Assembly (NCBI GenBank): GCA_035530875.1
Contig: DATKUB010000019.1
Coordinates: 1-40,861, forward strand
Direction: 5' to 3'
Source of the DNA: JANXYY01 sp035530875
GTDB lineage: Bacteria > Actinomycetota > Actinomycetes > Nanopelagicales > Nanopelagicaceae
Length of the DNA: 40,861 bases
The translations under genes were made by a program, and so were the position numbers. This document shows positions 33,567-40,861 of this stretch, one piece after another (positions within the stretch are counted from its first letter, which is position 1; each line of letters opens with the position of its first letter). The notes beneath the pieces were generated by a model. That model saw nothing but the letters and a program-made list of their open reading frames with translations. It was not told where the DNA came from and did no database searches.

Positions 33567-33671
33567 ATGAGCTCGCCGGATATTCATAACGCCGTTTCAA
33601 CACTGGCGCAGAGGACTCAGTGGCTTTTGGCATTGAATCGAAGGACCGTGGCAATGGCTAACGGTCATTAA
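33567..33671 (+). CDS. Possible 34-aa peptide
   Basis: ATG 33567 follows AGAGAGA at good spacing and opens a frame MSSPDIHNAVSTLAQRTQWL then LALNRRTVAMANGH before TAA. The composition looks protein-like, but the length is near chance. It could be a fragment of a longer lost gene, or spurious. The rest of the 233-bp spacer shows nothing else. Confidence 0.2.
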   Translation: MSSPDIHNAVSTLAQRTQWLLALNRRTVAMANGH

Positions 33672-33708
33672 GTGGAAACTGGAAGTTTTAACTACAGTTC
33701 CGGTTATG

Positions 33709-34524
33709 TCACCCGCTCAACCCGAGAAGAAAGTGGTTGACAGCATAGGCAAAACCCTCTTCATCGTTTCGCTTGGTTAGAGCGTTTGCCGCCTTTCTAA
33801 CCTCTGCATCCGCGTTTCCCATTGCAATACTGAATCCTGAGGGCGCAAACATCAAAGTGTCATTCTGCATGTCGCCAATGGTCGCTATTTCATCGGGCTC
33901 GATATCGAACTTGGCTGAAAGGAATTCCACAACTTTTCCTTTGTTTGCATCGGGATGAGTTACGTCAAGATAGTAAGTCTGCGAACTCGTGGCAGAGACG
34001 TGCCTACCAAACTGCTCTGCCATCGCAGAGCGAGCTGCAGCGACTATGGAGACGTCGTCGTTGACTCCGACCACTTTGGCGATACTTCCGCCGATACCCT
34101 CAAAAGATGCAAGTTGAGATGGTTCGAACTCACACGCCAAAGACTCACGTTGGATGTGTGGGCCGTCTATATCTAGAACGAACCAGTCGGTGTCTTGGTA
34201 TACCCAGACGGACATGCCGTGCGATGTCAATAATTCAATCGTCGGCGCCACAAGGTCATCTCTGATGGTTCGTTGTTCAATGATCTTCATGTCGCGATCG
34301 GCCAACACTCCGCCATTGAACGCGGCTAGAGGCGTGGTTAAGTTCAACGGTTCGACAAACATCGATATGCCGCGTGGCGGACGGCCGCTTGTAATTGCAA
34401 AAAGGATTCCGGCGTCACCAAGTTGTTTGACCGCGCGAATCGACTGGTCGGTGAGAACTTTGTTCGGAGTTACAAGGGTGCCGTCTACATCAGAGAGTAG
34501 GAGTCGCACCCTAGATGTCTTCAT
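33709..34524 (-). CDS. Cof-type HAD-IIB phosphatase
   Basis: A sugar-phosphate phosphatase family member of 271 aa. Motif I is LLSDVDGTLV with Asp12 as nucleophile and Asp14. Motif II is AITSGRP, the Lys of motif III lies in HPDANKGKVVEFL, and motif IV is TIGDMQNDTLMF. The C2B-type cap lies between about residues 85 and 190. The substrate is not predictable. The ATG overlaps the rpiA stop by 4 bp, so it is the third gene of a pgi-rpiA-HAD operon and probably acts on a sugar phosphate of that pathway. Confidence 0.88.
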   Translation of the reverse strand: MKTSRVRLLLSDVDGTLVTPNKVLTDQSIRAVKQLGDAGILFAITSGRPPRGISMFVEPLNLTTPLAAFNGGVLADRDMKIIEQRTIRDDLVAPTIELLTSHGMSVWVYQDTDWFVLDIDGPHIQRESLACEFEPSQLASFEGIGGSIAKVVGVNDDVSIVAAARSAMAEQFGRHVSATSSQTYYLDVTHPDANKGKVVEFLSAKFDIEPDEIATIGDMQNDTLMFAPSGFSIAMGNADAEVRKAANALTKRNDEEGFAYAVNHFLLGLSG

Positions 34525-35171
34525 CGAGTTTCGCCGATAATCAATCTGCGTACGGCTTCTCCGGTACCGATCAGTATTTCGGACACCAGACTCGGAGCGA
34601 ATAGACCGTGTTCGATAACACCCGGTGACGCCGAGAGCCGGTGTGCAAGCTCGCTCGGATCGTTGATCTCGCCGAGAAAGTCGGCGATAACGCCGCCGTC
34701 GGGGCTGATGGCCCCCGCGCGGATTCGAGTGGGCTGCAATCGGTGCAATGTACTCGCAAGTCCAAACGCTAAGAGTTCCAAAGGAACGGGGGTATGGAGC
34801 TGATCGACGAGTTTGGTGGAGTCGGCAATTACTATGAAGCGATCGGTGGCTGCAGCGACGATCTTCTCGCGGGTGTGCGCACCGCCGCCCCCTTTAATCA
34901 ACCAGCCGCCAGTCGTGACCTGATCGGCGCCATCAATTGCGAGATCGAGTCGATCGAGCGTGTCGAAAGGTTCGACGACGAGACCCAATGCTTTAGCGGC
35001 TTGCTCAGTACGCGGCGATGTTGCAACGAAAGTGGCGGTTACACCCCGACGAGCGAGCGATGGCAGAAGATGCGCGACAGTCGAGCCCGTTCCCAAGCCA
35101 ACACGCATGCCGTCCTCTACGTAGGCGGCGGCTGCCTCAGCGGCAATGCGCTTCTCATCTTCAACGCTCAT
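34521..35171 (-). CDS. rpiA: Ribose-5-phosphate isomerase A
   Basis: It interconverts ribose-5-phosphate and ribulose-5-phosphate in the pentose phosphate pathway. Key motifs are GLGTGSTVAHLL (phosphate binding), LAIDGADQV with the catalytic-site acids, LIKGGGGAHTREKIVA, and the Lys of ADSTKLV. The 216-aa length is typical. Most actinobacteria rely on RpiB, so the A-type is worth noting. It overlaps its neighbours by 4 bp at both ends, which suggests translational coupling with pgi and the HAD gene. Confidence 0.95.
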   Translation of the reverse strand: MSVEDEKRIAAEAAAAYVEDGMRVGLGTGSTVAHLLPSLARRGVTATFVATSPRTEQAAKALGLVVEPFDTLDRLDLAIDGADQVTTGGWLIKGGGGAHTREKIVAAATDRFIVIADSTKLVDQLHTPVPLELLAFGLASTLHRLQPTRIRAGAISPDGGVIADFLGEINDPSELAHRLSASPGVIEHGLFAPSLVSEILIGTGEAVRRLIIGETR

Positions 35172-36796
35172 CGCTTTAGTTCTCGATAACGCGTGATTAG
35201 TGCATTCGTTGACGAGTCGTGACTTAGCCCAGATTCAGACTTGCTTTTGAGATCGGGAGTAATTTCAACCGCCACAGCCTTGCCCAACTCAACGCCCCAC
35301 TGGTCGAAAGAGTCGATTCCCCAAATTGCGCCTTGCACGAAAACAGAGTGTTCGTAAAGTGCGATTAGCGATCCAAGTAGCCGCGGCGTTAACTTTTCAG
35401 CCAACAGTACATTCGTCGGCCTATTGCCTTCCATAACGCGGTGCGGGACTACATGGTCAGGGGTTCCTTCGCTTCGCACCTCATCTTCGGTCTTGCCAAA
35501 AGCAAGCGCCAGTGCCTGAGCGAATACGTTTGACATCAAGATGTCGTGGTGATCCCCAAGAGGGTTGAGGCTCTTTGCAAAGCCGATTAAATCGATCGGA
35601 ATTATGGTCGTGCCCTGGTGAATCATTTGGTAAAAACTGTGCTGACCATTAGTTCCTGGCTCTCCCCAGTAAACAGCTCCCGTCGAGTAGTCCACAACAT
35701 CACCGTTGAGGGTCACGTGTTTGCCGTTCGATTCCATGGTCAACTGCTGCAGGTACGCCGGGAGCCGTTTGAGGTACTGGTCATAGGGCATCACACCGGC
35801 AGTCGGAAAACCTAAGAAGTTACGGTTCCAGACTGCAAGCAAGCCCAGCAACATGGGGAGATTGTTCTCCGCCGGTGAAGTCCTAAAGTGTTCGTCCATC
35901 GCGTGAAAGCCAGCCAAAAGCTCAGTAAATTGGTCTGGGCCGATTGCGAGCATCGTCGATAAACCAATTGCAGAGTCCATTGAGTAGCGTCCGCCTACCC
36001 AGTCCCAAAATCGAAACATGTTCGCAGGGTCTATCCCAAATGCGGTGACTCTCTCTTTATTCGTGGAGACCGCAACAAAATGTTTTGCCACCGCCGAAGC
36101 GTCGCCCAGATTCTTGACCAGCCAATCACGGGCCGAGTTGGCATTAGTGAGCGTCTCGATGGTGCCAAATGTTTTAGAGGAAATAATGAACAGTGTTTCT
36201 TCGGCGTTCAGATCCCGGATTGCTTCAACCAGATCTGTTGCATCAACGTTTGATACGAACCGGAAAGTGAGATCGCGCTGTGAGTAGTGACGGAGCGCTT
36301 CGTACGCCATGACCGGACCCAGATCCGATCCGCCAATTCCAATGTTGACGATGTTGCTGATCCGTTTGCCGGTGTGACCAGTCCATGCCCCCGAACGAAT
36401 CCGATTGGCGAAGTCGGCCATCTGATCCAAGACGATGTGCACTTCTTCGACGACATCGACCCCGTCGACTACGAGCGAAGCATTTTTTGGCATTCGCAGC
36501 GCTACATGCAGAACCGCGCGGTCCTCTGAGACGTTTATGTGTTCGCCGCTAAACATGGCGTCGCGCCTGGCCTCAACCCCAGACTCTTTGGCGAGAGCTA
36601 TGAGCAGTCCAAGAGTTTCTTCAGTAATTCGGTTTTTGGAGTAATCGAGATAAATACCAGCTGCCTCCGCACTGAACCTTTCTCCGCGGCTCGGGTCCTC
36701 AGCAAAAAGCGTACGCAGGTGATAGCCAGAGATCTTGACGAAGTGCGTCTCGAGAGCTTTCCAAGCGGTTCGCTGTCTTACGGGTAGATCTGTCAT
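35168..36796 (-). CDS. pgi: Glucose-6-phosphate isomerase
   Basis: It interconverts glucose-6-P and fructose-6-P. PGI signatures are visible: NIGIGGSDLGPVMAYEAL, SKTFGTIETLTNA, FWDWVGGRYSMDSAIGLS, the catalytic-Glu region WGEPGTNGQHSFYQMIHQGT, and the closing NSFDQWGVELGK-type motif (here IDSFDQWGVELGKAVA). The 542-aa length is normal for the bacterial dimeric type. ATG 36796 is preceded by AAGGTGG. It leads the operon with rpiA and a HAD phosphatase. Its fructose-6-P pool is shared with the mannose-6-P isomerase at 31.2 kb. Confidence 0.97.
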   Translation of the reverse strand: MTDLPVRQRTAWKALETHFVKISGYHLRTLFAEDPSRGERFSAEAAGIYLDYSKNRITEETLGLLIALAKESGVEARRDAMFSGEHINVSEDRAVLHVALRMPKNASLVVDGVDVVEEVHIVLDQMADFANRIRSGAWTGHTGKRISNIVNIGIGGSDLGPVMAYEALRHYSQRDLTFRFVSNVDATDLVEAIRDLNAEETLFIISSKTFGTIETLTNANSARDWLVKNLGDASAVAKHFVAVSTNKERVTAFGIDPANMFRFWDWVGGRYSMDSAIGLSTMLAIGPDQFTELLAGFHAMDEHFRTSPAENNLPMLLGLLAVWNRNFLGFPTAGVMPYDQYLKRLPAYLQQLTMESNGKHVTLNGDVVDYSTGAVYWGEPGTNGQHSFYQMIHQGTTIIPIDLIGFAKSLNPLGDHHDILMSNVFAQALALAFGKTEDEVRSEGTPDHVVPHRVMEGNRPTNVLLAEKLTPRLLGSLIALYEHSVFVQGAIWGIDSFDQWGVELGKAVAVEITPDLKSKSESGLSHDSSTNALITRYRELKR

Positions 36797-36839
36797 GAAT
36801 TGCCACCTTGATCTTGCTGCATAGGGTTTGCCATGCCAG

Positions 36840-37454
36840 TTAATGGCATGACGGCTGAGATATCAAGGCGAGCCGCCTGGGAGGTCGACTCGACTGCTGC
36901 TTAGTTACTTCTACGAGCCTCGCCTTTGCCATGTCCTGCAATAATTTGGCATCGACCTTCCAGTCAACTGGAATGCGAATAGTCTTCTTATTGACCTCGA
37001 AGCCCTCAAGACGTGGCGCGAACTTCTCCAGAACGTCCTTGCTCCATGGTGCCATCAGGAGATGATTAGCTAAAACAGTTAAACCAAAAATGTATTGACC
37101 ATCAACTTTCAGCATCGGTTGGTTCCAGGCAATGACTAGTTCCAGCTGTGGAAACTTAGTCATTATGGCTTTGAAGATATTTCTCGCCGTCTTGCCCCTC
37201 ACGTCATCAAATTGAACGAGGTAGTCGTCAACGGAATCAAAGCGTCGCGATGTCAGAGAACCTCTTGAGTACATCACTAGCGCGTTGGCATGAGCCTGAC
37301 TGAAACCGAAATTCTCTTTCAAGTATGCAATCTGTTCAAGATACTTTTCATCTGCGATCTCGGCCATTCGATCAAACCAATAAGCCATGGGTTGGCCGTA
37401 CTTCTTCTCAATTGCAGGGAAGTAGGCCTCTCTATTGGAGCTCTTTTCTGCCAC
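36840..37454 (-). CDS. DUF4287 plus DUF1801 (YdhG/Fra-like) domain protein
   Basis: The N-terminal part (about residues 8-75, YFPAIEKKYGQPMAYWFDRM then IADEKYLEQIAYLKENFGFS and HANALVMYSRG) matches DUF4287. The following part (about 78-185, VDDYLVQFDDVRGKTARNIF, then PQLELVIAWNQPMLKVDGQY and KKTIRIPVDWKVD) matches the DUF1801/iron-chaperone-like fold. The two domains are often fused, with no firm function. The start is GTG 37454 with a poor ribosome binding site. A basic, Ser-rich tail ends the 204-aa protein. Confidence 0.82.
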   Translation of the reverse strand: MAEKSSNREAYFPAIEKKYGQPMAYWFDRMAEIADEKYLEQIAYLKENFGFSQAHANALVMYSRGSLTSRRFDSVDDYLVQFDDVRGKTARNIFKAIMTKFPQLELVIAWNQPMLKVDGQYIFGLTVLANHLLMAPWSKDVLEKFAPRLEGFEVNKKTIRIPVDWKVDAKLLQDMAKARLVEVTKQQSSRPPRRLALISQPSCH

Positions 37455-37520
37455 TCAACAAGGGTATTCAATTTGCCACCTCGAGCATAGATCCGATCAA
37501 GCGTGTGCTAGAAATGGCCA

Positions 37521-37889
37521 ATGCAAACGCATCCGCTTTCCGAGGCGCATAGGTCGGGAATTGGGACTTGGAATTACGCCAAGGATTTGAGTACTTACAG
37601 TGGCGAGGAGATCGCTCAAGGCATGGAGGTGAATTCTTCGGACCTAGATGTCGGATTGGGTATGGCTCCTGATTTCATTGGAAACGGTCGTGGGATGGAA
37701 TTCGCCCAGACGGTCTTAAAGCACGCCACGGAGTTGGCCAGGATGCAAGGGTTGAGTCATCTCCGCTGTGCGATCCATTCGTGGAACAAGGTCTCTCAGT
37801 TGATGGCCGGGCGCGCGGGCTTTGATTTCAGCGGAAGTGTTATAAACGATCAAGGCGAATTCGTGGTCATGCGAAAGAAGATCGCCTGA
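37521..37889 (+). CDS. 5'-truncated GNAT acetyltransferase, probable pseudogene
   Basis: The frame contains the acetyl-CoA motif region LDVGLGMAPDFIGNGRGMEF and AQTVLKHATELA, then LRCAIHSWNKVSQLMAGRAGF (motif B) and GEFVVMRKKIA. Relatives of this type have about 50 more N-terminal residues before the DVGLG strand, and nothing like them is found upstream in any frame. ATG 37521 has no good ribosome binding site. Either a remnant or a gene with a replaced N-terminus. Confidence 0.55.
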   Translation: MQTHPLSEAHRSGIGTWNYAKDLSTYSGEEIAQGMEVNSSDLDVGLGMAPDFIGNGRGMEFAQTVLKHATELARMQGLSHLRCAIHSWNKVSQLMAGRAGFDFSGSVINDQGEFVVMRKKIA

Positions 37890-37953
37890 TATACAGCTCT
37901 TTGGGACATTGGGCAAAAGCGAGCATGAATCGAAATATGTCATAGTTGCGTAA

Positions 37954-38535
37954 ATGAAATCGCTCCTCGAACAACTGCGCCTGCAACCACCGAGAAACGG
38001 TCGGTTCTATACGGTTGCCATTGATGGCCGCGGTGGTTCGGGCAAGACCGAACTTGCGGCGTATCTGAGTGGGAGCCTGCCCGGCTTCGTGATTATCAAT
38101 GGCGATGACTATTTTGAACCGCTGCAGAATGAATTGGCCTGGGGGCATTTCAATGAAAGCAGATTCGACCTCGACGTGTTGACGCCAATCCGTGGCGGGT
38201 TGAACCGGATCGTTCATCAGCCTTATGACTTTGAAAAGGGGGCGCTGGCCACCGCGAGCAACCTGACGATCACTCAAGGAATAGTTATAGAGCGGTGCTT
38301 CAGTTTCAATTTTGCTATCGAATGGGACTTCAAGATCTGGGTCGAAACCGCCAAAGCTGTCTGCTTATCCCGCGGGATTGCTCGTAATCCACCACTGACT
38401 CACGATCGCGTGATCTCGGTCTGGGAGCAGGTCTGGCAACCACGCGAAGATCGCTTCATTGAGGCGGCCCGGCCGGTGGAACGAGCGGATCTTGTGATCG
38501 ATGGTGTACAACCTTTTAAGGATCAGATCGCCTGA
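37954..38535 (+). CDS. Uridine-kinase-like P-loop protein
   Basis: A 193-aa P-loop NTPase. Walker A is AIDGRGGSGKT (about residues 23-33) and the acceptor-binding region NGDDYFEP follows. VIERCFSF could be the Walker B strand, and the end VERADLVIDGVQP is typical of actinobacterial uridine-kinase-like proteins. The actual substrate may be a nucleoside, a panthothenate-like compound or a sugar. There is no ribosome binding site before ATG 37954; CATAGT (37941-37946) could be a -10 for a leaderless message, but no -35 is seen. Confidence 0.78.
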   Translation: MKSLLEQLRLQPPRNGRFYTVAIDGRGGSGKTELAAYLSGSLPGFVIINGDDYFEPLQNELAWGHFNESRFDLDVLTPIRGGLNRIVHQPYDFEKGALATASNLTITQGIVIERCFSFNFAIEWDFKIWVETAKAVCLSRGIARNPPLTHDRVISVWEQVWQPREDRFIEAARPVERADLVIDGVQPFKDQIA

Positions 38536-38549
38536 AGGTGCATATCTAC

Positions 38550-38578
38550 TTGACATGACGTCAAAATGCTGTCACTCT
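38550..38578 (+). promoter_or_regulatory. Leaderless promoter with overlapping palindromic operator
   Basis: TTGACA (38550-38555), a 17-bp spacer and CACTCT (38573-38578) end 6 bp before ATG 38585, so transcription should start at or next to the A of the start codon. The -35 is covered by the inverted repeat TTGAC/GTCAA (38550-38554/38560-38564) and the 8-bp palindrome TGACGTCA (38556-38563). The product of the first gene has a DNA-binding fold, so autoregulation is likely. Confidence 0.6.
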
Positions 38579-38584
38579 GACGCC

Positions 38585-39034
38585 ATGGAGATGTCAAGCC
38601 TCATGAGTCAGATTCGATTGGACCTAGGCGCGCTCGGTCACCTCGGCGGCCCCGATCTGGAGCAGGCCGTGGAGCGCCTCGCAGAGCCGTTCGAGCTTGC
38701 CCTCAAGACCCGGCTTCTCGAGACATTTACCCTTTTAGTGGGTGAGTTAAACATCGACCTACCCGACGGCCGCGTTGACGTGCGCCTCGACGGCGACTCG
38801 GTGTCGCTGGTATTTCTGGCAAATCCGGAAGTCCCAACTCAAGTTCGTGAGTCTCGCGAAGAACTAGATGCCCGAGTGACTTTACGAATGCCAGAACCAC
38901 TGAAGCTGCGGATGGAATCCGCGGCGGCATCTGACCGCGTATCGGTTAACAGTTGGCTGCTGCAAGTGATTGAGGGTCGCAGCGCGACCGGCAGCCATTC
39001 CTCCCGCCAACTGCGTGGACGCGGTAAGAGTTAG
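38585..39034 (+). CDS. HicB/Arc-like ribbon-helix-helix protein
   Basis: A 149-aa protein. The C-terminal stretch ARVTLRMPEPLKLRMESAAA then SDRVSVNSWLLQVIEG (about residues 98-133) is a ribbon-helix-helix domain as in Arc and HicB antitoxins; the strand TLRMP would contact DNA. A basic tail (SRQLRGRGKS) follows. The N-terminal helical part (about 5-70) has no known match. ATG 38585 is chosen because the promoter predicts leaderless translation from it, and no ribosome binding site exists. No toxin gene is adjacent. The partner downstream is DUF4097, a pair common in actinobacteria. Confidence 0.78.
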   Translation: MEMSSLMSQIRLDLGALGHLGGPDLEQAVERLAEPFELALKTRLLETFTLLVGELNIDLPDGRVDVRLDGDSVSLVFLANPEVPTQVRESREELDARVTLRMPEPLKLRMESAAASDRVSVNSWLLQVIEGRSATGSHSSRQLRGRGKS

Positions 39035-39074
39035 AACTTAATCCAATCCCGATACGACCTCAGAAAGGCTTGTC

Positions 39075-39815
39075 ATGGAGCGCATTGAAACATTTGAAAT
39101 TGCCAACCCCCACATCGAAATCAACAATGTTTCAGGGAAGGTTGAGTTGAAAACTCATGACGCGGCTTCGGTGATAGTCACCGTTGAGACGATCACTGCG
39201 AATTCACGTGATCTAGTCGAAGCGACCGAAATTGCTGCGCGCGGAAATTCGATTGAAATAATTGTTCCCAACAGCTTTGGATTTCGCAATCGAAAAGTGC
39301 TTGTGAGTGTCACGACACCCGTTTCTACGACGGTGAATATCTCCACCGTGTCAGCCGATATTGAAAGCACTGGAGCGATCGAAGAGATTGTCGTCAAGAC
39401 CGTATCGGGGGACATTCGCCTCGACACCATCCTCAATGTCATGGAGCTGAAGACGACATCTGGAGACGTTGCAGTCACACATTCGCCTGCGAGCTCGACG
39501 GTCACCTGCGTATCAGGTGATGTTCGACTGAATGGGTGCTCGGGCCAAACATATATAAAGACCGTGTCCGGGGATTGCCTAACCCACTTAATCAGTGGCG
39601 GCGAATTGAATATCAAGTCGGTTAGTGGAGATGTGACAGTTCTCGTTGATCCTGAAATGGAAATTGACGTAACTGCTCAATCAGTCTCCGGGAAGTTGAC
39701 CTCAGACATTGATTTGAATGCCGCAGGCCCAGCTTCGCAAAAAGCCGTTCTGAACATGCAGTTGAAGACGGTCAGCGGCGATGTGCGTATTCGCCGGTCC
39801 GCAATGGCCGAATAA
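39075..39815 (+). CDS. DUF4097 beta-strand repeat protein
   Basis: A 246-aa protein built of short beta repeats with the recurrent pattern VSGDV/TSGDV: VKTVSGDIRLDT, LKTTSGDVAV, VTCVSGDVRLNG, IKTVSGDCLTH, IKSVSGDVTV, LKTVSGDVRI. This is the signature of DUF4097, expected to fold as a beta-helix or stacked sheet. There is no signal peptide, so it probably stays in the cytoplasm. Function is unknown, but its pairing with an RHH regulator is frequent. AGAAAGG precedes ATG 39075. It is 40 bp downstream of the regulator gene and shares its promoter. Confidence 0.88.
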   Translation: MERIETFEIANPHIEINNVSGKVELKTHDAASVIVTVETITANSRDLVEATEIAARGNSIEIIVPNSFGFRNRKVLVSVTTPVSTTVNISTVSADIESTGAIEEIVVKTVSGDIRLDTILNVMELKTTSGDVAVTHSPASSTVTCVSGDVRLNGCSGQTYIKTVSGDCLTHLISGGELNIKSVSGDVTVLVDPEMEIDVTAQSVSGKLTSDIDLNAAGPASQKAVLNMQLKTVSGDVRIRRSAMAE

Positions 39816-39831
39816 GAGAGTGGAGAGAGTC

Positions 39832-39981
39832 ATGTTTAAACCACGGGTTTCATCCAGAATTCGACTAAACGAATTTGAAAATGCTGAGTTATGGGCGCTG
39901 CTTCAAGATAGCGACCACCAGTCACTGGCGCGCAAGGCCATTGGCTCTCGTCTGACTTCACGAAATATCAATCTGGCATAG
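39832..39981 (+). CDS. 49-aa hypothetical protein of the DUF4097 operon
   Basis: ATG 39832 is preceded by GGAGAGAG and lies 16 bp after the DUF4097 stop. The product starts MFKPRVSSRIRLNEFENAEL and ends with a basic half (ARKAIGSRLTSRNINLA). It is charged and helical, without a known family. Spacing and ribosome binding site favour a real third gene of the operon. Confidence 0.55.
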   Translation: MFKPRVSSRIRLNEFENAELWALLQDSDHQSLARKAIGSRLTSRNINLA

Positions 39982-40020
39982 AGTCTTTAGCCGGTGCCGC
40001 TGACCGCTATTCATCGGCAG

Positions 40021-40483
40021 ATGAGTATTACCAGACTTATCTCTATTGATGATGCGCCAACCTTGACTGAGTTGCTTCGAGTAAACCGCGACTTCTTAGC
40101 GCCATGGGATCCAATTCGGATTGACGATTATTTCACGGAAGGTTTCCAACGGAATCTCGTCTCTGCATCTCTTGTGGGATACGAGCAGGGATCAGTTCTT
40201 CCTCGAGTAATCCTTGATGAATCTAAGTGCGTGGTCGGATGCATAACACTTTCTGGAATTGTGCGCGGTCCATTCCAGTCATGCGTAATGGGCCGGTATT
40301 GCATTTAATGAATTGGGTTTGCACAGAGTCGAAGCAGGAACTCTTCTTCACAACATCAGGTCACAACGAGTCCTTGATCGCCGCGGATTTGTCCGATTTG
40401 GAATTGCGCCGGCCTACCTAAACATTGCAGGAGAGTGGCAAGACCACGCCTTGTATCAGTTGGTAAAGAACGATTCCGACTAG
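40021..40483 (+). pseudogene. Frameshifted RimJ/RimL-like GNAT acetyltransferase
   Basis: The first frame from ATG 40021 reads a normal RimJ-like N-terminus (ITRLISIDDAPTLTELLRVN, then RDFLAPWDPIR and VVGCITLSGIVRGPFQSCVM) and ends in a short tail. From 40301 another frame carries the missing C-terminal half: AFNELGLHRVEAGTLLHNIR, SQRVLDRRGFVRFGIAPAYL and IAGEWQDHALYQLVKND up to TAG 40483. About 20 residues with the acetyl-CoA motif A are lost between. A small deletion thus destroyed the gene. Confidence 0.8.
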
Positions 40484-40550
40484 CGGGCGGGTAGTTACAA
40501 CTCTTTGAACATTGGCGTGGCGTTGAGAAACTGGGACATGTTGAAAACGC

Positions 40551-40587
40551 AAAAAAGCCCCGCTAGCGAAAAGGAACTCGGTAGGGC
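40551..40587 (-). terminator. Possible minus-strand intrinsic terminator
   Basis: On the minus strand GCCC (40584-40587) can pair with GGGC (40557-40560), which is followed directly by TTTTTT (40551-40556). The stem is short and the loop long, so support is modest. It would end a transcript coming from beyond the right edge. Confidence 0.3.
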
Positions 40588-40788
40588 AAAGGCCGGGCCG
40601 AGGCGGTTCACTAACGAGGCGCTAAAAACGCTACCTCGACTTCTGGGCATAAGAAAGGTTTGAAAAGACAAAATTGATTGCCAATTCTCTGAGCCTTTGA
40701 TGTGAGAGATACGGATCACAAAAATTTCGCGAAAAATTGCTTTGAAAAGAGCCGCTGATCTGCTGAAATTATCTCACTCTAAGGAGAT

Positions 40789-40811
40789 AAGGCCCGCAGC
40801 CGCGGCGCCTT
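40789..40811. other. Strong GC-rich hairpin
   Basis: AAGGC-CCGC (40789-40797) pairs with GCGG-GCCTT (40802-40805 and 40807-40811), with one bulged C and loop AGCC. AATAACTTCC follows, so a terminator or an RNA leader structure is possible. Confidence 0.4.
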
Positions 40812-40861
40812 AATAACTTCCTCAAGCAAAGAGATTGGAAGGCGAATCTGATGTTAATGAC

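Larger units (their letters stand above)
40484..40861. other. Intergenic DNA at the right edge without a recognised gene
   Basis: No frame looks coding. The stretch holds, in order, an A6 tract beside a GC-rich hairpin (40551-40587), the palindrome TTTCGCGAAA (40725-40734) and the hairpin at 40789-40811. AT-rich DNA flanks the palindrome. It could be a regulatory region for a gene beyond the window. Confidence 0.4.

Noticed and set aside
38585..39034. Complete HicAB toxin-antitoxin module
   Set aside because: Only the RHH part is present. No HicA-like dsRBD toxin is encoded on either side; the neighbour is a DUF4097 protein.

Overview
The window looks like part of a chromosome from an actinobacterium (Actinomycetota), moderate in GC. 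The left 18 kb keeps an order common in that phylum: tRNA-Gln, glmU, prs, rplY (ctc-type L25), pth, then mfd, a SurA_N lipoprotein, mazG, eno, ftsB/divIC, DUF501, ppx and a family-5 uracil-DNA glycosylase. GTG starts and 4-bp stop/start overlaps are frequent. A freshwater lineage is possible, but I cannot fix the genus from sequence alone.

Layout. 1-7 kb: 5'-truncated tRNA-Gln with a 46-bp direct duplication behind it, glmU-prs (cell-wall precursor and PRPP supply), rplY-pth (translation), and ppc on the opposite strand. 7-15.1 kb: mfd through ppx, tightly packed. 15.1-18.1 kb: dienelactone hydrolase-like protein, uracil-DNA glycosylase, a tRNA with a UAA anticodon but a short class I variable loop, a Bax-inhibitor-1/YccA membrane protein and a GNAT protein.

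18.1-22.7 kb is an accessory region of a different character. It starts with seven 21-bp tandem repeats. Six copies of a 28-bp repeat follow, all in the same orientation, separating units of one or two small unrelated genes on either strand: two secreted proteins, a DinB-like protein, a 45-aa membrane peptide, a membrane-anchored protein with a lipoprotein, and perhaps one more small protein. It resembles a gene-cassette array without a visible integrase and is the strongest candidate here for something undescribed. 22.7-25 kb: a CDF cation exporter, an OmpR-type regulator lacking its phospho-acceptor Asp, and a small acidic protein.

25-31.5 kb is a two-way carbohydrate locus: HAD-IIB (phosphomannomutase-like) plus GH130 phosphorylase on the minus strand, and GT4 glycosyltransferase, six-hairpin protein and large GH130 on the plus strand, followed by a stand-alone type II mannose-6-phosphate isomerase. 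None has a visible signal peptide. Together they could make and phosphorolyse an intracellular mannoside and return mannose-1-P through mannose-6-P to fructose-6-P. The pgi-rpiA-HAD operon at 33.7-36.8 kb handles the next sugar-phosphate steps.

31.5-40.9 kb also holds decaying genes (an APH-family kinase, a RimJ-like acetyltransferase, a truncated GNAT), an ArsB/SLC13-like permease, a DUF4287-DUF1801 protein, a uridine-kinase-like P-loop protein, and an RHH regulator-DUF4097-small protein operon with a convincing leaderless promoter. The last 380 bp have no recognisable gene.
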